A stretch of DNA of 64,000 nucleotides from Streptococcus parapneumoniae (GTDB taxonomy: Bacteria > Bacillota > Bacilli > Lactobacillales > Streptococcaceae), in the NCBI RefSeq assembly GCF_037076355.1, contig NZ_AP026968.1, positions 2,124,501 to 2,188,500 of the forward strand. Reading direction: 5' to 3'. Positions within the stretch are counted from its first letter, which is position 1. Every line of letters starts with the position of its first letter. This document shows positions 8,567 through 17,152 of the stretch, piece by piece. The translations under genes and the position numbers were made by a program. The notes under the pieces are model-generated. The model saw nothing but the letters and a program-made list of their open reading frames with translations. It did not search any database and was not told where the DNA came from.

Positions 8567-8800
8567 CACTTAACCTCCTGATTAACTTTTCCGCCTAAAA
8601 CAGAGGCCTATCTATTTTGAAAATAGTTCCATAACAACTTTAAATAAGACTGGTAGTATTGTATCAAACTAGAATTCTTTCTTTTCTAGCTACATCATAA
8701 TTCTTTGCTGAATACAAAGTTAAGGGCACTGCATTTGTTAACGCTTACACAACTCCTGCTTTACCTATATTATAAATCAACATATATAACCTGTCAAGTA

Positions 8801-8825
8801 ATAAAAAAAAGAGCCATTCAAAGCT
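8801..8825 (-). terminator. terminator of the LysM gene
   Basis: Minus-strand GAGC-TTTGAATG-GCTC stem followed by eight T residues, 14 bases after the LysM stop. Confidence 0.75.
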
Positions 8826-8838
8826 CCTTCCCTATTTC

Positions 8839-9459
8839 TTAATACCAGCCATTGTTAAGCCAGAAGTTTTTAGCGGCTGTCCATGAACCGTAACGTCCTG
8901 CAACATAGGCATCTGCTACACGTTCTTGGTTTTCAGCTGAGTAGTCACCGTTCAAGTATGAATCTGTCAATTGGTAACGTCCGATATAACGTCCGTTTGT
9001 AGCTGTGTAGCTACCGCCTGATTCTTTTTGAGCGATCCATTCTTTGGCTTCTGCTTCAGATCCGCTTACAGTTGAAGCAACTGTTTCTTCTGCTACTGCT
9101 TCGCTTGCTACTGGAGTTTCTTCCACTACTTCTGTAGTTTCTGCTACTGGAGCTGAAACAGTTTCATCTTGAGCAGCTGGTGCTGCATAAGTCGTTGAAG
9201 CTGGTGCTACTGGAGCTGCTGGACCGTCGATAACCAACTCTTGACCAACATAAATCAAATGAATGTTGTCGATGTGGTTGTTTTCTGCCAATTTTTCAAC
9301 TGTTGTGTTGTGAGTTTCAGCGATTTCTGAAAGTGTATCACCTTCTTTAACAGTGTAAGTTGATGATTCTTGAGCAGATACAAATGATGGAGCAAATACT
9401 GCAAACAAGGCAGCTACTCCTGCAAGAGTTGTTTTAATCTTTTTAGTTGTTGATTTCAT
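8839..9459 (-). CDS. secreted LysM protein with C-terminal lysozyme-like/transglycosylase domain
   Basis: A 206-aa exported cell-wall protein. It has a signal peptide (residues 1-29, ending SFVSA), one LysM domain (about 34-78, YTVKEGDTLSEIAETHNTT to YVGQELVI) that binds peptidoglycan, an Ala/Val/Glu-rich spacer, and a C-terminal domain (about 138-206) with WIAQKESGGSY and GRYIGRYQLTDSYL, which is the catalytic-Glu region of soluble lytic transglycosylase-like proteins. It ends in FWLNNGWY. Similar proteins in pneumococcus belong to the WalRK cell-wall regulon, and a WalR-like box sits in the promoter here. Single-gene transcript with its own terminator. Likely a peptidoglycan remodelling enzyme. 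Confidence 0.88.
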   Translation of the reverse strand: MKSTTKKIKTTLAGVAALFAVFAPSFVSAQESSTYTVKEGDTLSEIAETHNTTVEKLAENNHIDNIHLIYVGQELVIDGPAAPVAPASTTYAAPAAQDETVSAPVAETTEVVEETPVASEAVAEETVASTVSGSEAEAKEWIAQKESGGSYTATNGRYIGRYQLTDSYLNGDYSAENQERVADAYVAGRYGSWTAAKNFWLNNGWY

Positions 9460-9490
9460 ATCTAAAAATTCTCCTTCTTTCTATAGTTCT

Positions 9491-9523
9491 ATCATACCCT
9501 TTAAATATTACTGTTTCTTAACA
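9491..9523 (-). promoter_or_regulatory. LysM-gene promoter with WalR-like box
   Basis: Minus-strand -10 TATGAT is at 9491-9496. At 9507-9523 the minus strand reads TGTTAAGAAACAGTAAT, which fits the WalR consensus TGTWAH-N5-TGTWAH with one mismatch (A for T at the start of the second half). It overlaps the -35 position, as expected for WalR activation. Confidence 0.5.
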
Positions 9524-9664
9524 CTTTTATGTAGAAATATTACAAAATTATTTTTTATTTCCCTAAATAAGGTATTTTTTGTCATAAAAGATACTATTTT
9601 TATGCTATTTGAGGTATTAGAAAGGTTTTCATCCACAATTAAAGTCAAGACCTTTATTCTTTGA

Positions 9665-9670
9665 TATAAT
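9665..9670 (+). promoter_or_regulatory. -10 element of the serine dehydratase operon
   Basis: Consensus TATAAT about 30 bases ahead of the sdaAB ribosome site. The -35 region is weak. Confidence 0.55.
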
Positions 9671-9700
9671 AGAGATAAGAATTTTTATAAGGGGAAACTG

Positions 9701-10372
9701 ATGAAATCACTTCGTTTTCAATCTGTCTTTGATATCATCGGACCAGTTATGATTGGCCCATCTAGTAGCCATACCGCTGGTGCTGTTCGTATTGGGAAGA
9801 TTGTCTCTTCCATTTTTGATGATACTCCGACAGAAGTCGAATTCCAACTTTTTAACTCATTCGCTAAAACCTATCGTGGTCACGGGACAGACCTAGCTCT
9901 TGTTGCAGGTATTTTGGGCATGGATACAGATGATCCTGAAATCCCAAATAGTCTTGAAATTGCCCACAAGCGTGGTATCAAGATTGTCTGGACTATTCAA
10001 AAAGACAGTAATGCTCCTCATCCAAACACCACTAAAATTACCGTCAAGAATGCCCACAAGACCATCAGCGTAACTGGTATTTCTATCGGTGGAGGGAATA
10101 TTCAGGTCACCGAACTCAATGGCTTTGCCGTCTCTCTCAATATGAATACACCGACTATCATCATCGTTCATCAAGATATTCCAGGTATGATTGCCCTCGT
10201 AACGGAGGCCCTTTCACGCTATGGTATCAATATCGCCCAGATGAATGTTACTCGTGAAAAAGCTGGTGAAAAAGCTATTATGATTATCGAAGTTGACAGT
10301 CGCAACTGTGATGAGGCCATCGAAGAAATTCGAAAAATCCCTCATCTCCACAATGTCAATTTCTTTAAATAG
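9701..10372 (+). CDS. sdaAB: L-serine dehydratase, beta subunit
   Basis: With SdaAA it deaminates L-serine to pyruvate and ammonia through an iron-sulphur cluster rather than PLP. The protein is 223 aa. The N-terminal domain has the family motif GPSSSHTAGAVRIG, which binds substrate carboxylate, and the C-terminal third (about 147-220) is an ACT domain (DIPGMIALVTEALSRYGINI) that senses serine. An AGGGG site precedes the ATG. The gene ends eight bases before sdaAA and they form the two-subunit type I enzyme common in Firmicutes. Confidence 0.96.
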   Translation: MKSLRFQSVFDIIGPVMIGPSSSHTAGAVRIGKIVSSIFDDTPTEVEFQLFNSFAKTYRGHGTDLALVAGILGMDTDDPEIPNSLEIAHKRGIKIVWTIQKDSNAPHPNTTKITVKNAHKTISVTGISIGGGNIQVTELNGFAVSLNMNTPTIIIVHQDIPGMIALVTEALSRYGINIAQMNVTREKAGEKAIMIIEVDSRNCDEAIEEIRKIPHLHNVNFFK

Positions 10373-10380
10373 GAGGAAGC

Positions 10381-11253
10381 ATGTTTTATTCTATCAAAGA
10401 ATTGGTCGAGCAAGCAGATCTGGACTTTCAAGGAAATGTCGCAGAACTCATGATTACAACAGAGTTTGAATTGACCGGTCGCGAACGTGAAGAAGTCTTC
10501 CTTCTCATGGAACGCAATCTGGAAGTCATGAAAGCCTCTGTCCAACTCGGCCTCAATGAAAATAAATCTCGTAGTGGTCTGACAGGTGGAGATGCTGCCA
10601 AACTGGATCACTACATCAAAAACGGAAAAACTTTATCAGATTACACGATTCTCTCTGCTGCCCGAAATGCCATCGCAGTCAATGAACACAATGCCAAAAT
10701 GGGCTTGGTTTGTGCCACTCCGACCGCCGGAAGTGCTGGCTGTCTCCCTTCCGTTCTCACTGCTGCTATTGAAAAATTAGACCTCAGCCATGAGCAACAA
10801 CTGGATTTTCTCTTTGCTGCTGGTGCCTTTGGACTAGTCATCGCAAACAATGCCTCTATCTCAGGTGCTGAAGGTGGTTGTCAGGCCGAGGTTGGTTCGG
10901 CCTCTGCTATGAGTGCTGCAGCCTTGACTCTAGCTGCCGGTGGAACACCTTATCAGGCCAGTCAGGCCATTGCCTTTGTCATTAAAAATATGCTAGGTCT
11001 CATCTGTGACCCTGTTGCCGGCTTGGTTGAAGTTCCCTGTGTTAAACGTAATGCCATGGGAGCTAGCTTTGCCTTTATCGCAGCAGACATGGCTTTGGCA
11101 GGTATCGAATCTAAAATCCCTGTGGATGAAGTTATCGATGCCATGTACCAAGTAGGAGCAAGCATGCCAACTGCCTTTCGTGAAACAGCTGAAGGTGGAC
11201 TCGCTGCCACCCCTACTGGTCGTCGCCTTCAAAAAGAAATTTTCGGAGAATAA
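10381..11253 (+). CDS. sdaAA: L-serine dehydratase, alpha subunit
   Basis: Catalytic iron-sulphur subunit, 290 aa. The conserved cysteines that ligate the 4Fe-4S cluster are visible in VCATPTAGSAGCLPS, EGGCQAEVGSA and LICDPVAGLVEVPCVKRN, and the glycine-rich GLTGGDAAK segment is present. An AGGAGG site overlaps the end of sdaAB, so the subunits are translated from one message. A HAD phosphatase gene follows 21 bases later with its own ribosome site and probably shares the transcript. The enzyme is oxygen-sensitive and feeds pyruvate and ammonia into metabolism when serine is abundant. Confidence 0.96.
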   Translation: MFYSIKELVEQADLDFQGNVAELMITTEFELTGREREEVFLLMERNLEVMKASVQLGLNENKSRSGLTGGDAAKLDHYIKNGKTLSDYTILSAARNAIAVNEHNAKMGLVCATPTAGSAGCLPSVLTAAIEKLDLSHEQQLDFLFAAGAFGLVIANNASISGAEGGCQAEVGSASAMSAAALTLAAGGTPYQASQAIAFVIKNMLGLICDPVAGLVEVPCVKRNAMGASFAFIAADMALAGIESKIPVDEVIDAMYQVGASMPTAFRETAEGGLAATPTGRRLQKEIFGE

Positions 11254-11274
11254 GCTTATCAAATAGGAGAAACC

Positions 11275-11907
11275 ATGACCTCTATCACAGCGATTTTTTT
11301 CGATCTGGATGGAACACTCGTCGACAGTTCTATCGGGATTCACAATTCCTTTACCCATACCTTTAAGGAGCTGGGGGTGCCTAGCCCTGATGCCAAAACG
11401 ATTCGTGGTTTTATGGGACCGCCTCTTGAAAGTAGTTTTGCGACCTGCCTGCCCAAAGAACAAATCGCTGAGGCTGTGCAGATATACCGTTCTTACTACA
11501 AGGAAAAAGGCATCTATGAAGCTCAACTTTTCCCTCAGATTGTAGAATTACTTCAAGAACTATCCAAGAATTACCCTCTCTACATCACCACTACAAAGAA
11601 TACTCCAACCGCTCAAGACATGACTAAAAACTTGGGGATCCATCATTTCTTTGATGGAATTTATGGTTCTAGCTCTGAAGCACCCCATAAGGCAGATGTC
11701 ATTCGCCAAGCCTTGCAGACACATCAACTAGCACCGGAACAAGCCATCATCATCGGAGATACCAAGTTTGATATGCTTGGAGCTCAAGAAACAGGCATTC
11801 AGAAATTGGCCGTCACTTGGGGATTTGGAGAGCAAGCAGACTTGCTAAACTATCAGCCTGATTATATCGCTCACAAACCCATAGAAGTTTTGGAGTATTT
11901 TCAATAA
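11275..11907 (+). CDS. HAD-superfamily phosphatase, phosphoglycolate phosphatase-like
   Basis: A 210-aa cytoplasmic hydrolase. Motif I FFDLDGTLVDS near residue 9 carries the nucleophilic Asp, motif II ITTTK is near residue 105, the motif III Lys lies near HKADVI, and motif IV IIIGDTKFDMLGA near 163 holds the Mg-binding Asp residues. The helical cap between motifs I and II makes it a subclass I enzyme of the Gph/PpaX type. The substrate is not determined by sequence; phosphoglycolate, pyrophosphate or nucleotides are all possible. It is third in a likely sdaAB-sdaAA transcript and ends just before a bidirectional terminator. Confidence 0.88.
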   Translation: MTSITAIFFDLDGTLVDSSIGIHNSFTHTFKELGVPSPDAKTIRGFMGPPLESSFATCLPKEQIAEAVQIYRSYYKEKGIYEAQLFPQIVELLQELSKNYPLYITTTKNTPTAQDMTKNLGIHHFFDGIYGSSSEAPHKADVIRQALQTHQLAPEQAIIIGDTKFDMLGAQETGIQKLAVTWGFGEQADLLNYQPDYIAHKPIEVLEYFQ

Positions 11908-11962
11908 CATAGACTGAGCGACAACCCCATTTCAGAAGAAAATGAGGTAATCTATACATAAC

Positions 11963-12013
11963 AAAACGCATATTACCAAGGTTCTTATGAACAACTTGAT
12001 AATATGCGTTTTT
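11963..12013. terminator. bidirectional terminator of the AACGCAT...ATGCGTT family
   Basis: Long stem AAAACGCATATTA with TAATATGCGTTTT between convergent genes, T-rich on both exits. Related hairpins recur at 28558-28605 and 57477-57525 in this window. Confidence 0.8.
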
Positions 12014-12018
12014 CTTTT

Positions 12019-13869
12019 TTATTCAACGTGGGTTGTTTGATTGGCAAAGGCGATAATGGCTTGTTTCAACTCATCTCCTCTGAGAGTTCGGAACTCTTCA
12101 ATCTTTTTATCGATGGCTTCTAGAGGCATGACATTAACCTTACCAACGAAAATCTTATCCATAACCTGATTATCAACCAGTTCGGTGGATACCAAGAGTT
12201 CTTCGTAGAGTTTTTCACCTGGACGGATTCCAACTTCAACGATTGGAATTTCGCTCTCAGTGTGTCCACTTAGAAGGACCATTTTCTTAGCCAAGTCATA
12301 AATCTTGACTGGTTTACCCATATCAAGGATAAAGACTTCTCCATCCTTGGCATAGGCACCAGCATGGATAACCAAACGGCTAGCTTCTGGAATGGTCATG
12401 AAATAACGGGTCATGCGGAAGTCTGTCACCGTTACAGGCCCACCTTCAGCAATCTGGCGTTCAAAGACTGGAATGACACTACCACGGCTACCAAGAACAT
12501 TCCCAAAACGAACCGCACAGTAGGTTGATTGGCTACGTTGGTTAAAGCCAGTGACAATCAACTCAGCCACGCGCTTGGTTGCTCCCATAACATTTGGTGG
12601 ATTAACCGCCTTATCTGTCGAAATCATAACCATTTTAGGAACCTTGGCTTCATCAACAGCCTTAGCAACATTGTAGGTTCCACGAATATTGTTTTTGAAG
12701 GCTTCTTTTGGATTGCGCTCCATCATAGGAACGTGCTTGTGGGCAGCCGCATGATAAACAATAGCTGGCTTGTACTGCTCAAAGACTTGCAAGAGACGGT
12801 CATAGTCTTGAATATCGGCAATAACTGGTACATAATCAATCCCTTGGAACTTGCGAATCAATTCATGATAAACAAGGTAGATTGAGTTTTCCCCATGCCC
12901 GAGCAAGACGATGCGTTCAGGATTGAAGCGACTAACTTGGCGACAGATTTCAGAACCGATTGAGCCACCAGCACCCGTAACCAAGATTGTTTTTCCAGTA
13001 AGTTCTGCACCCAGACGCGATTCGTCAAGACGAATTTCCTGACGGCCCAAAAGGTCCGTAATATCAATTTTTTGGAAGCCAGTACCTGCTTGGTGAAGAC
13101 CTTGAACAACCGTTTCAACCTTAGGCATCTTGTAACATTTGACACCCAGCTTATTACACATCTGCAGGATACGTTCATATTCTGACGGGTCAAGCGACGG
13201 AATCGCAACGATAACACGCTCGATTTGGTGGCGTTTGGCTAATTCAGGCAGATTGTCATAAGAGCCCAAAACAGGGATTCCACCAAGTTTTTGACCCTTT
13301 TTCTTAGAATCCTTGTCCAAAATACCAACAAGTTCCAAATCACTGGTTGGATGTTGGTAGCTGTTCATAAAGAGGGCTCCGCCATCACCAGCACCAATCA
13401 AGAAGGTTCGACGGTGTTCTCCATCGCCACTTCCTTTTTTGCGTCTAGAGTAGATTAACTGCCAAGTAATCCGTGGCAATAAAATCAAGAAGGTACTCAA
13501 CAAGATAAAGAGAATAATGAAACGGATGGAGAAGAGTGGCAAGAAGGCATAGCAGATTCCATAAGACAAAACACTGCTGACAGTCACACCAAAAAAGATT
13601 TTCATAAAGTCCGTAATCTTGCTGTAACGACTAATACTAGCATTCAAGCCCCAAAATGCAATCATCAATTGATAGAACAGGAAGGCCAAACTCGTATAGA
13701 TAATGTAGTCAACAGGTGCTGGATTAATCAAGCCGTAGAATAAGATATAAGATACAATGATGGAAACCACCATACTCAAAATATCAAATATTCCCCAAAA
13801 AACCTGCTTTTGTTGTTTATTTAAAATTTCCACCAGATCAATCACATAATCTGTGAGTTTTTTATTCAT
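12019..13869 (-). CDS. membrane-bound nucleoside-diphosphate-sugar epimerase/dehydratase (CapD-like)
   Basis: A 616-aa enzyme of the large membrane 4,6-dehydratase family that acts on UDP-GlcNAc-type sugars for surface polysaccharide or glycan synthesis. Four helices occupy about residues 25-135, then a first Rossmann segment (TFLIGAGDGGALFMNS), then a complete SDR domain from about 290 with GAGGSIGSEICRQ for NAD binding and the altered active-site triad STDKAV...MGATKRVAE, where Met replaces the usual Tyr, as is normal in this family. AAGGAGGAG precedes the ATG. A glycosyltransferase gene lies 86 bases upstream on the same strand, so the pair probably serves one envelope pathway. Confidence 0.92.
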   Translation of the reverse strand: MNKKLTDYVIDLVEILNKQQKQVFWGIFDILSMVVSIIVSYILFYGLINPAPVDYIIYTSLAFLFYQLMIAFWGLNASISRYSKITDFMKIFFGVTVSSVLSYGICYAFLPLFSIRFIILFILLSTFLILLPRITWQLIYSRRKKGSGDGEHRRTFLIGAGDGGALFMNSYQHPTSDLELVGILDKDSKKKGQKLGGIPVLGSYDNLPELAKRHQIERVIVAIPSLDPSEYERILQMCNKLGVKCYKMPKVETVVQGLHQAGTGFQKIDITDLLGRQEIRLDESRLGAELTGKTILVTGAGGSIGSEICRQVSRFNPERIVLLGHGENSIYLVYHELIRKFQGIDYVPVIADIQDYDRLLQVFEQYKPAIVYHAAAHKHVPMMERNPKEAFKNNIRGTYNVAKAVDEAKVPKMVMISTDKAVNPPNVMGATKRVAELIVTGFNQRSQSTYCAVRFGNVLGSRGSVIPVFERQIAEGGPVTVTDFRMTRYFMTIPEASRLVIHAGAYAKDGEVFILDMGKPVKIYDLAKKMVLLSGHTESEIPIVEVGIRPGEKLYEELLVSTELVDNQVMDKIFVGKVNVMPLEAIDKKIEEFRTLRGDELKQAIIAFANQTTHVE

Positions 13870-13954
13870 AGAAATTTACTCCTCCTTAAAAGAGCTGGAT
13901 ATTTATATTGTTATTATAACACTTTTTATCCAGTTTACGATTTGCTACAATCTT

Positions 13955-14785
13955 TTAATTGCTTTTTCGTAACAGTTTCATAAAAATAAACTGTCTGACA
14001 AATCCTGGACAAAGAGCGACCACCATCTGAATGGCAACACTCTTGGCATACTCCATGTAAGAAATTTGCCCTCTCTTCAGCATGCGCTGACGAGCCTGAC
14101 GATAGAGTTTAAGGTAACGCAGTCCCCCACGACGCTCAAACATCCCTGCTCCGACACGAACCTTACACAAGATTTGATCCAGATTTCCAGTCTTGGCTCC
14201 TGCAGCAATCATATTGAGCCAGAGGAGGTCATCTTCCATATAAAGCCCATCTTCATAGTTGCCTGCCTTGAGAACCATGTCCTTCTTGAACATGACAGTC
14301 ATGTGGTTAAAGGCACTTCTCATCCTTTGATAAGCTACAATATCTGCATGTTGGGTTGGAACACGACGGTAAGAAACAATCTCATCAGGATTGTCAATAA
14401 ACTCTGCAATATGTCCACCTAATAGGTCAAGGTTGTTCTTCTCCATTAGCTGAACCTGTTTCTCAAAACGGTCTGGAACAGCTATATCATCTGTATCCAT
14501 ACGGGCAATAATATCATACTGACACTGCAAAACACCGTATCGAAGAGCTAGACCCAAACCTTGATTCTGCTCAAGAGGACAGCGTTTCACTGGAATATCA
14601 GACTCAGCTTCAAGCTGGTCTAATACCTGATAGAGTTCAGGTGTCAAAGGCCCATCCTCAACCAGAACCAATTCGCTCGGTTTCAGGGTCTGATTTTGAA
14701 CACTCTCAATAGCATCCTTTAAAAATGTCGGATTTTCCTTGATATAGACCGACATCAATACGCTGATTTTTTGCTTTTCAGACAC
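13955..14785 (-). CDS. glycosyltransferase family 2 protein
   Basis: A 276-aa GT-A fold transferase. The nucleotide-sugar binding start ISVLMSVYIKENP, the LVEDGPLTPEL segment and the metal-binding DTDD (RMDTDDIAVPDRFEKQ) are present. The C-terminus ends in a hydrophobic helix VVALCPGFVRQFIFMKLL that could lie on the membrane. The start codon is GTG at 14785, preceded by GGAG at a seven-base distance; no ATG with a better site is available upstream. It belongs with the downstream CapD-like enzyme in surface polysaccharide synthesis. The sugar donor and acceptor cannot be read from sequence. Confidence 0.9.
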   Translation of the reverse strand: MSEKQKISVLMSVYIKENPTFLKDAIESVQNQTLKPSELVLVEDGPLTPELYQVLDQLEAESDIPVKRCPLEQNQGLGLALRYGVLQCQYDIIARMDTDDIAVPDRFEKQVQLMEKNNLDLLGGHIAEFIDNPDEIVSYRRVPTQHADIVAYQRMRSAFNHMTVMFKKDMVLKAGNYEDGLYMEDDLLWLNMIAAGAKTGNLDQILCKVRVGAGMFERRGGLRYLKLYRQARQRMLKRGQISYMEYAKSVAIQMVVALCPGFVRQFIFMKLLRKSN

Positions 14786-14875
14786 AGTTTTTCTCCAATG
14801 TATAGATTTCCTTCCACTATTTTATCATAATTTTCAAGACTTTCCCATTTTTATCTTGAAAGCCAGAAACCTTAC

Positions 14876-14904
14876 TTGACATTATAAGGAAAAAACCTTA
14901 AAAT
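14876..14904 (+). promoter_or_regulatory. promoter of the MFS gene, with spacer dyad
   Basis: TTGACA (14876-14881) and TAAAAT (14899-14904) are 17 bases apart. The spacer holds the dyad AAGG-A6-CCTT, which could be an operator. Confidence 0.65.
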
Positions 14905-14939
14905 AAGCTGTTATTAAAATCAGCTAGAAGAGGTATTAT

Positions 14940-16106
14940 ATGAAAAAGCAATCACTCTTTTTTGTTCCAGGTATTATACTAATTGGTGTTTCCTTGCGAA
15001 CTCCTTTTACTGTTTTACCCATTATTTTGGGAGATATTTCGCAAGGACTGGGAGTAGAAGTTAGTTCGCTTGGTGTACTGACCAGCCTTCCTCTCCTCAT
15101 GTTTACCCTCTTCTCACTCTTTTCTACCCGACTGGCTCAGAAAATCGGCTTGGAGCATCTCTTCACCTACAGCCTTTTCTTCTTGACCATTGGCTCACTT
15201 ATTCGACTAATCAATCTGCCCCTGCTCTATCTAGGAACCTTGATGGTTGGGGCAAGCATCGCAGTCATCAATGTGCTGCTTCCTAGTCTTATCCAAGCCA
15301 ATCAACCAAAGAAGATTGGTTTTCTGACCACCTTATATGTAACGTCTATGGGGATTGCAACGGCTCTAGCCTCCTATCTGGCCGTGCCTATTACACAAGC
15401 CAGTTCTTGGAAAGGACTTATCATCCTCCTCACCCTGCTCTGTCTAGCAACTTTTTTGGTCTGGCTGCCTAATCACCGATATAATCACAGACTGGCTCCA
15501 CAAACCAAACAAAAAAGTCAAACAAAGGTCTTGCGTAATAAACAGGTCTGGGCAGTTATTGTCTTTGCAGGTTTTCAATCCTTGCTCTTTTACACCGCTA
15601 TGACCTGGCTACCTACAATGGCTATCCATGCAGGCCTATCCAGTCACGAAGCTGGCTTACTGACTTCTATCTTCTCTCTGATTAGCATTCCTTTTTCAAT
15701 GACCATCCCAAGCCTGACAACTAGTTTATCTACTCGCAACCGTCAGCTCATGCTCACTCTGGTTTCACTGGCTGGTGTGATCGGTATTTCCATGCTCTTT
15801 TTCCCAATCAATCATTTCATTTACTGGCTTGCCATCCATCTTCTCATTGGAACCGCAACCAGTGCCCTCTTCCCTTATCTCATGGTCAACTTTTCACTCA
15901 AGACAAGCGCCCCTGAAAAGACAGCCCAATTGTCCGGCCTTTCTCAAACAGGAGGCTATATCCTAGCAGCCTTTGGGCCAACGCTATTTGGTTACAGTTT
16001 TGACCTTTTCCACTCTTGGGTGCCAGCTGTAGCTGCCCTCTTACTCGTCGATATCCTGATGACTGTAGCCCTCTTTACAGTGGATAGAGCTGATAAAATC
16101 CTTTAA
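14940..16106 (+). CDS. MFS transporter, CynX/NimT-like
   Basis: A 388-aa permease of 12 predicted helices. It resembles the cyanate/nitroimidazole (CynX/NimT) branch of the major facilitator superfamily: an early RTPFTVLPIILGDI loop, the FSTRLAQKIGLEHLF inter-helix segment typical of motif A, and paired six-helix halves separated by a charged loop near residue 180 (APQTKQKSQTKVLRNKQ). Function is usually efflux or uptake of small anions or drugs; substrate unknown. The ATG has a GAAGAGG ribosome site. It stands alone between its own promoter and a strong terminator. Confidence 0.85.
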   Translation: MKKQSLFFVPGIILIGVSLRTPFTVLPIILGDISQGLGVEVSSLGVLTSLPLLMFTLFSLFSTRLAQKIGLEHLFTYSLFFLTIGSLIRLINLPLLYLGTLMVGASIAVINVLLPSLIQANQPKKIGFLTTLYVTSMGIATALASYLAVPITQASSWKGLIILLTLLCLATFLVWLPNHRYNHRLAPQTKQKSQTKVLRNKQVWAVIVFAGFQSLLFYTAMTWLPTMAIHAGLSSHEAGLLTSIFSLISIPFSMTIPSLTTSLSTRNRQLMLTLVSLAGVIGISMLFFPINHFIYWLAIHLLIGTATSALFPYLMVNFSLKTSAPEKTAQLSGLSQTGGYILAAFGPTLFGYSFDLFHSWVPAVAALLLVDILMTVALFTVDRADKIL

Positions 16107-16107
16107 A

Positions 16108-16135
16108 CTTCTAGTTTTTCCTAGAAGTTTTTTTA
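16108..16135 (+). terminator. terminator of the MFS gene
   Basis: AACTTCTAG-TTTTTC-CTAGAAGTT stem followed by a T-run directly after the stop codon. Confidence 0.85.
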
Positions 16136-16228
16136 TATATAAAAATTTTACACATTTCTCTTGACAGGGCTTTCTTTTAGATGTACAATGTATGTGTAGA
16201 AAAATTATATATAAAAATCTTACACATT
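16133..16228 (+). promoter_or_regulatory. padR promoter with repeated operator-like sites
   Basis: TTGACA (16161-16166) and TACAAT (16184-16189) are 17 bases apart. The core promoter is bracketed by a 24-bp direct repeat with one mismatch (16133-16156 and 16205-16228, each ending TTACACATT). An inverted ATGTGTA lies at 16192-16198. Three TACACAT/ATGTGTA sites around one promoter suit PadR autorepression. Confidence 0.6.
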
Positions 16229-16245
16229 AGAAAAGGAGGTTTCTC

Positions 16246-16572
16246 ATGTACTTTCCAACATCCTCTGCCTTGATTGAATTTCTCATCTTGGCCGTACTGG
16301 AAAAAGGGGATTCTTATGGTTATGAGATTAGCCAAACCATTAAGCTGATCGCTAATATCAAAGAATCCACACTCTATCCTATCCTAAAAAAATTGGAAGG
16401 CAATAGCTTTCTGACAACCTATTCTAGAGAGTTCCAAGGTCGCATGCGCAAATACTACTCCTTGACAAATGGTGGTATAGAGCAACTCTTGACCCTAAAA
16501 GATGAATGGACACTCTATACAGACACCATCAATGGCATCATAGAAGGGAGTATCCGCCATGACAAGAACTGA
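16246..16572 (+). CDS. PadR-family transcriptional regulator
   Basis: A 108-aa winged-helix repressor with the family start FLILAVLEKGDSYGYEIS, the recognition segment ESTLYPILKKLEGNSFL and the wing (RMRKYYSLTNGG). This is the short PadR-s1 type without a large C-terminal domain. AAAAGGAGG precedes the ATG. The stop overlaps the next gene by 14 bases, and a DUF1700-DUF4097 pair follows, the usual partnership in Firmicutes, where these operons answer envelope stress or antimicrobial agents. Repeated sites around its own promoter suggest autoregulation. Confidence 0.93.
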   Translation: MYFPTSSALIEFLILAVLEKGDSYGYEISQTIKLIANIKESTLYPILKKLEGNSFLTTYSREFQGRMRKYYSLTNGGIEQLLTLKDEWTLYTDTINGIIEGSIRHDKN

Positions 16573-17152
16573 ATACCTGACTCAGCTAGAACTTTATCTC
16601 AAAAAACTGCCTCAGGCTGACCAAATTGAAGCCATGGACTATTTCAGGGAACTCTTTGACGATGCTGGAGTCGAAGGAGAAGAAGAACTCATTGCTAGTT
16701 TGGGAACTCCCAAAGAAGCGGCCCACGAAGTTCTCTCTAATCTTCTCGATAAAAAAATCAATGAGGCACCTGCTCAAAAAAATAACCGACAAATTTTGCA
16801 TATCGCCTTGTTAGCCCTCCTTGCAGCACCCATCGGTATTCCTCTGGGAATCGCCATCCTCGTGTCCCTGTTCGCAATCTTTGTGGCAGCCTTGACTGTC
16901 ATCTTGGCTTTCTTTGCGGTTTCCATACTGGGTATCATCGGCGGATTCCTATTTTTAGTTGAAAGTTTCACTGTCCTAGCCCAAGCCAAATCAGCCTTTA
17001 TCTTGATTTTCGGTTCTGGTTTACTGGCTATCGGTGCTTCTTCACTAGTCTTACTAGGTATTTCCTATGTAGCTCGCTTCTTCGGTCTACTCATTGTTCG
17101 CTTGGTGCAATTTGTTCTTAAAAAAGGAAAGAGAGGTGACCAGCATGCGTAA
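16559..17152 (+). CDS. DUF1700/HAAS-domain membrane protein
   Basis: A 197-aa membrane protein. The first 65 residues form the helical HAAS-type domain (MTRTEYLTQLELYLKKLPQ, then EAMDYFRELFDDAGVEGEEE and LGTPKEAAHEV), followed by three or four hydrophobic helices to about residue 180 and a basic end. The family is always near PadR regulators and is thought to sense or transmit membrane state, but no biochemical activity is established. AAGGGAG precedes the ATG. It overlaps padR by 14 bases and the DUF4097 gene by eight, so translation of the three genes is coupled. Confidence 0.9.
   Translation: MTRTEYLTQLELYLKKLPQADQIEAMDYFRELFDDAGVEGEEELIASLGTPKEAAHEVLSNLLDKKINEAPAQKNNRQILHIALLALLAAPIGIPLGIAILVSLFAIFVAALTVILAFFAVSILGIIGGFLFLVESFTVLAQAKSAFILIFGSGLLAIGASSLVLLGISYVARFFGLLIVRLVQFVLKKGKRGDQHA

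Noticed and set aside
10993..11526. 177-codon minus-strand frame opposite sdaAA and the HAD gene
   Set aside because: It overlaps two well-supported genes on the other strand and has no protein-like family features.
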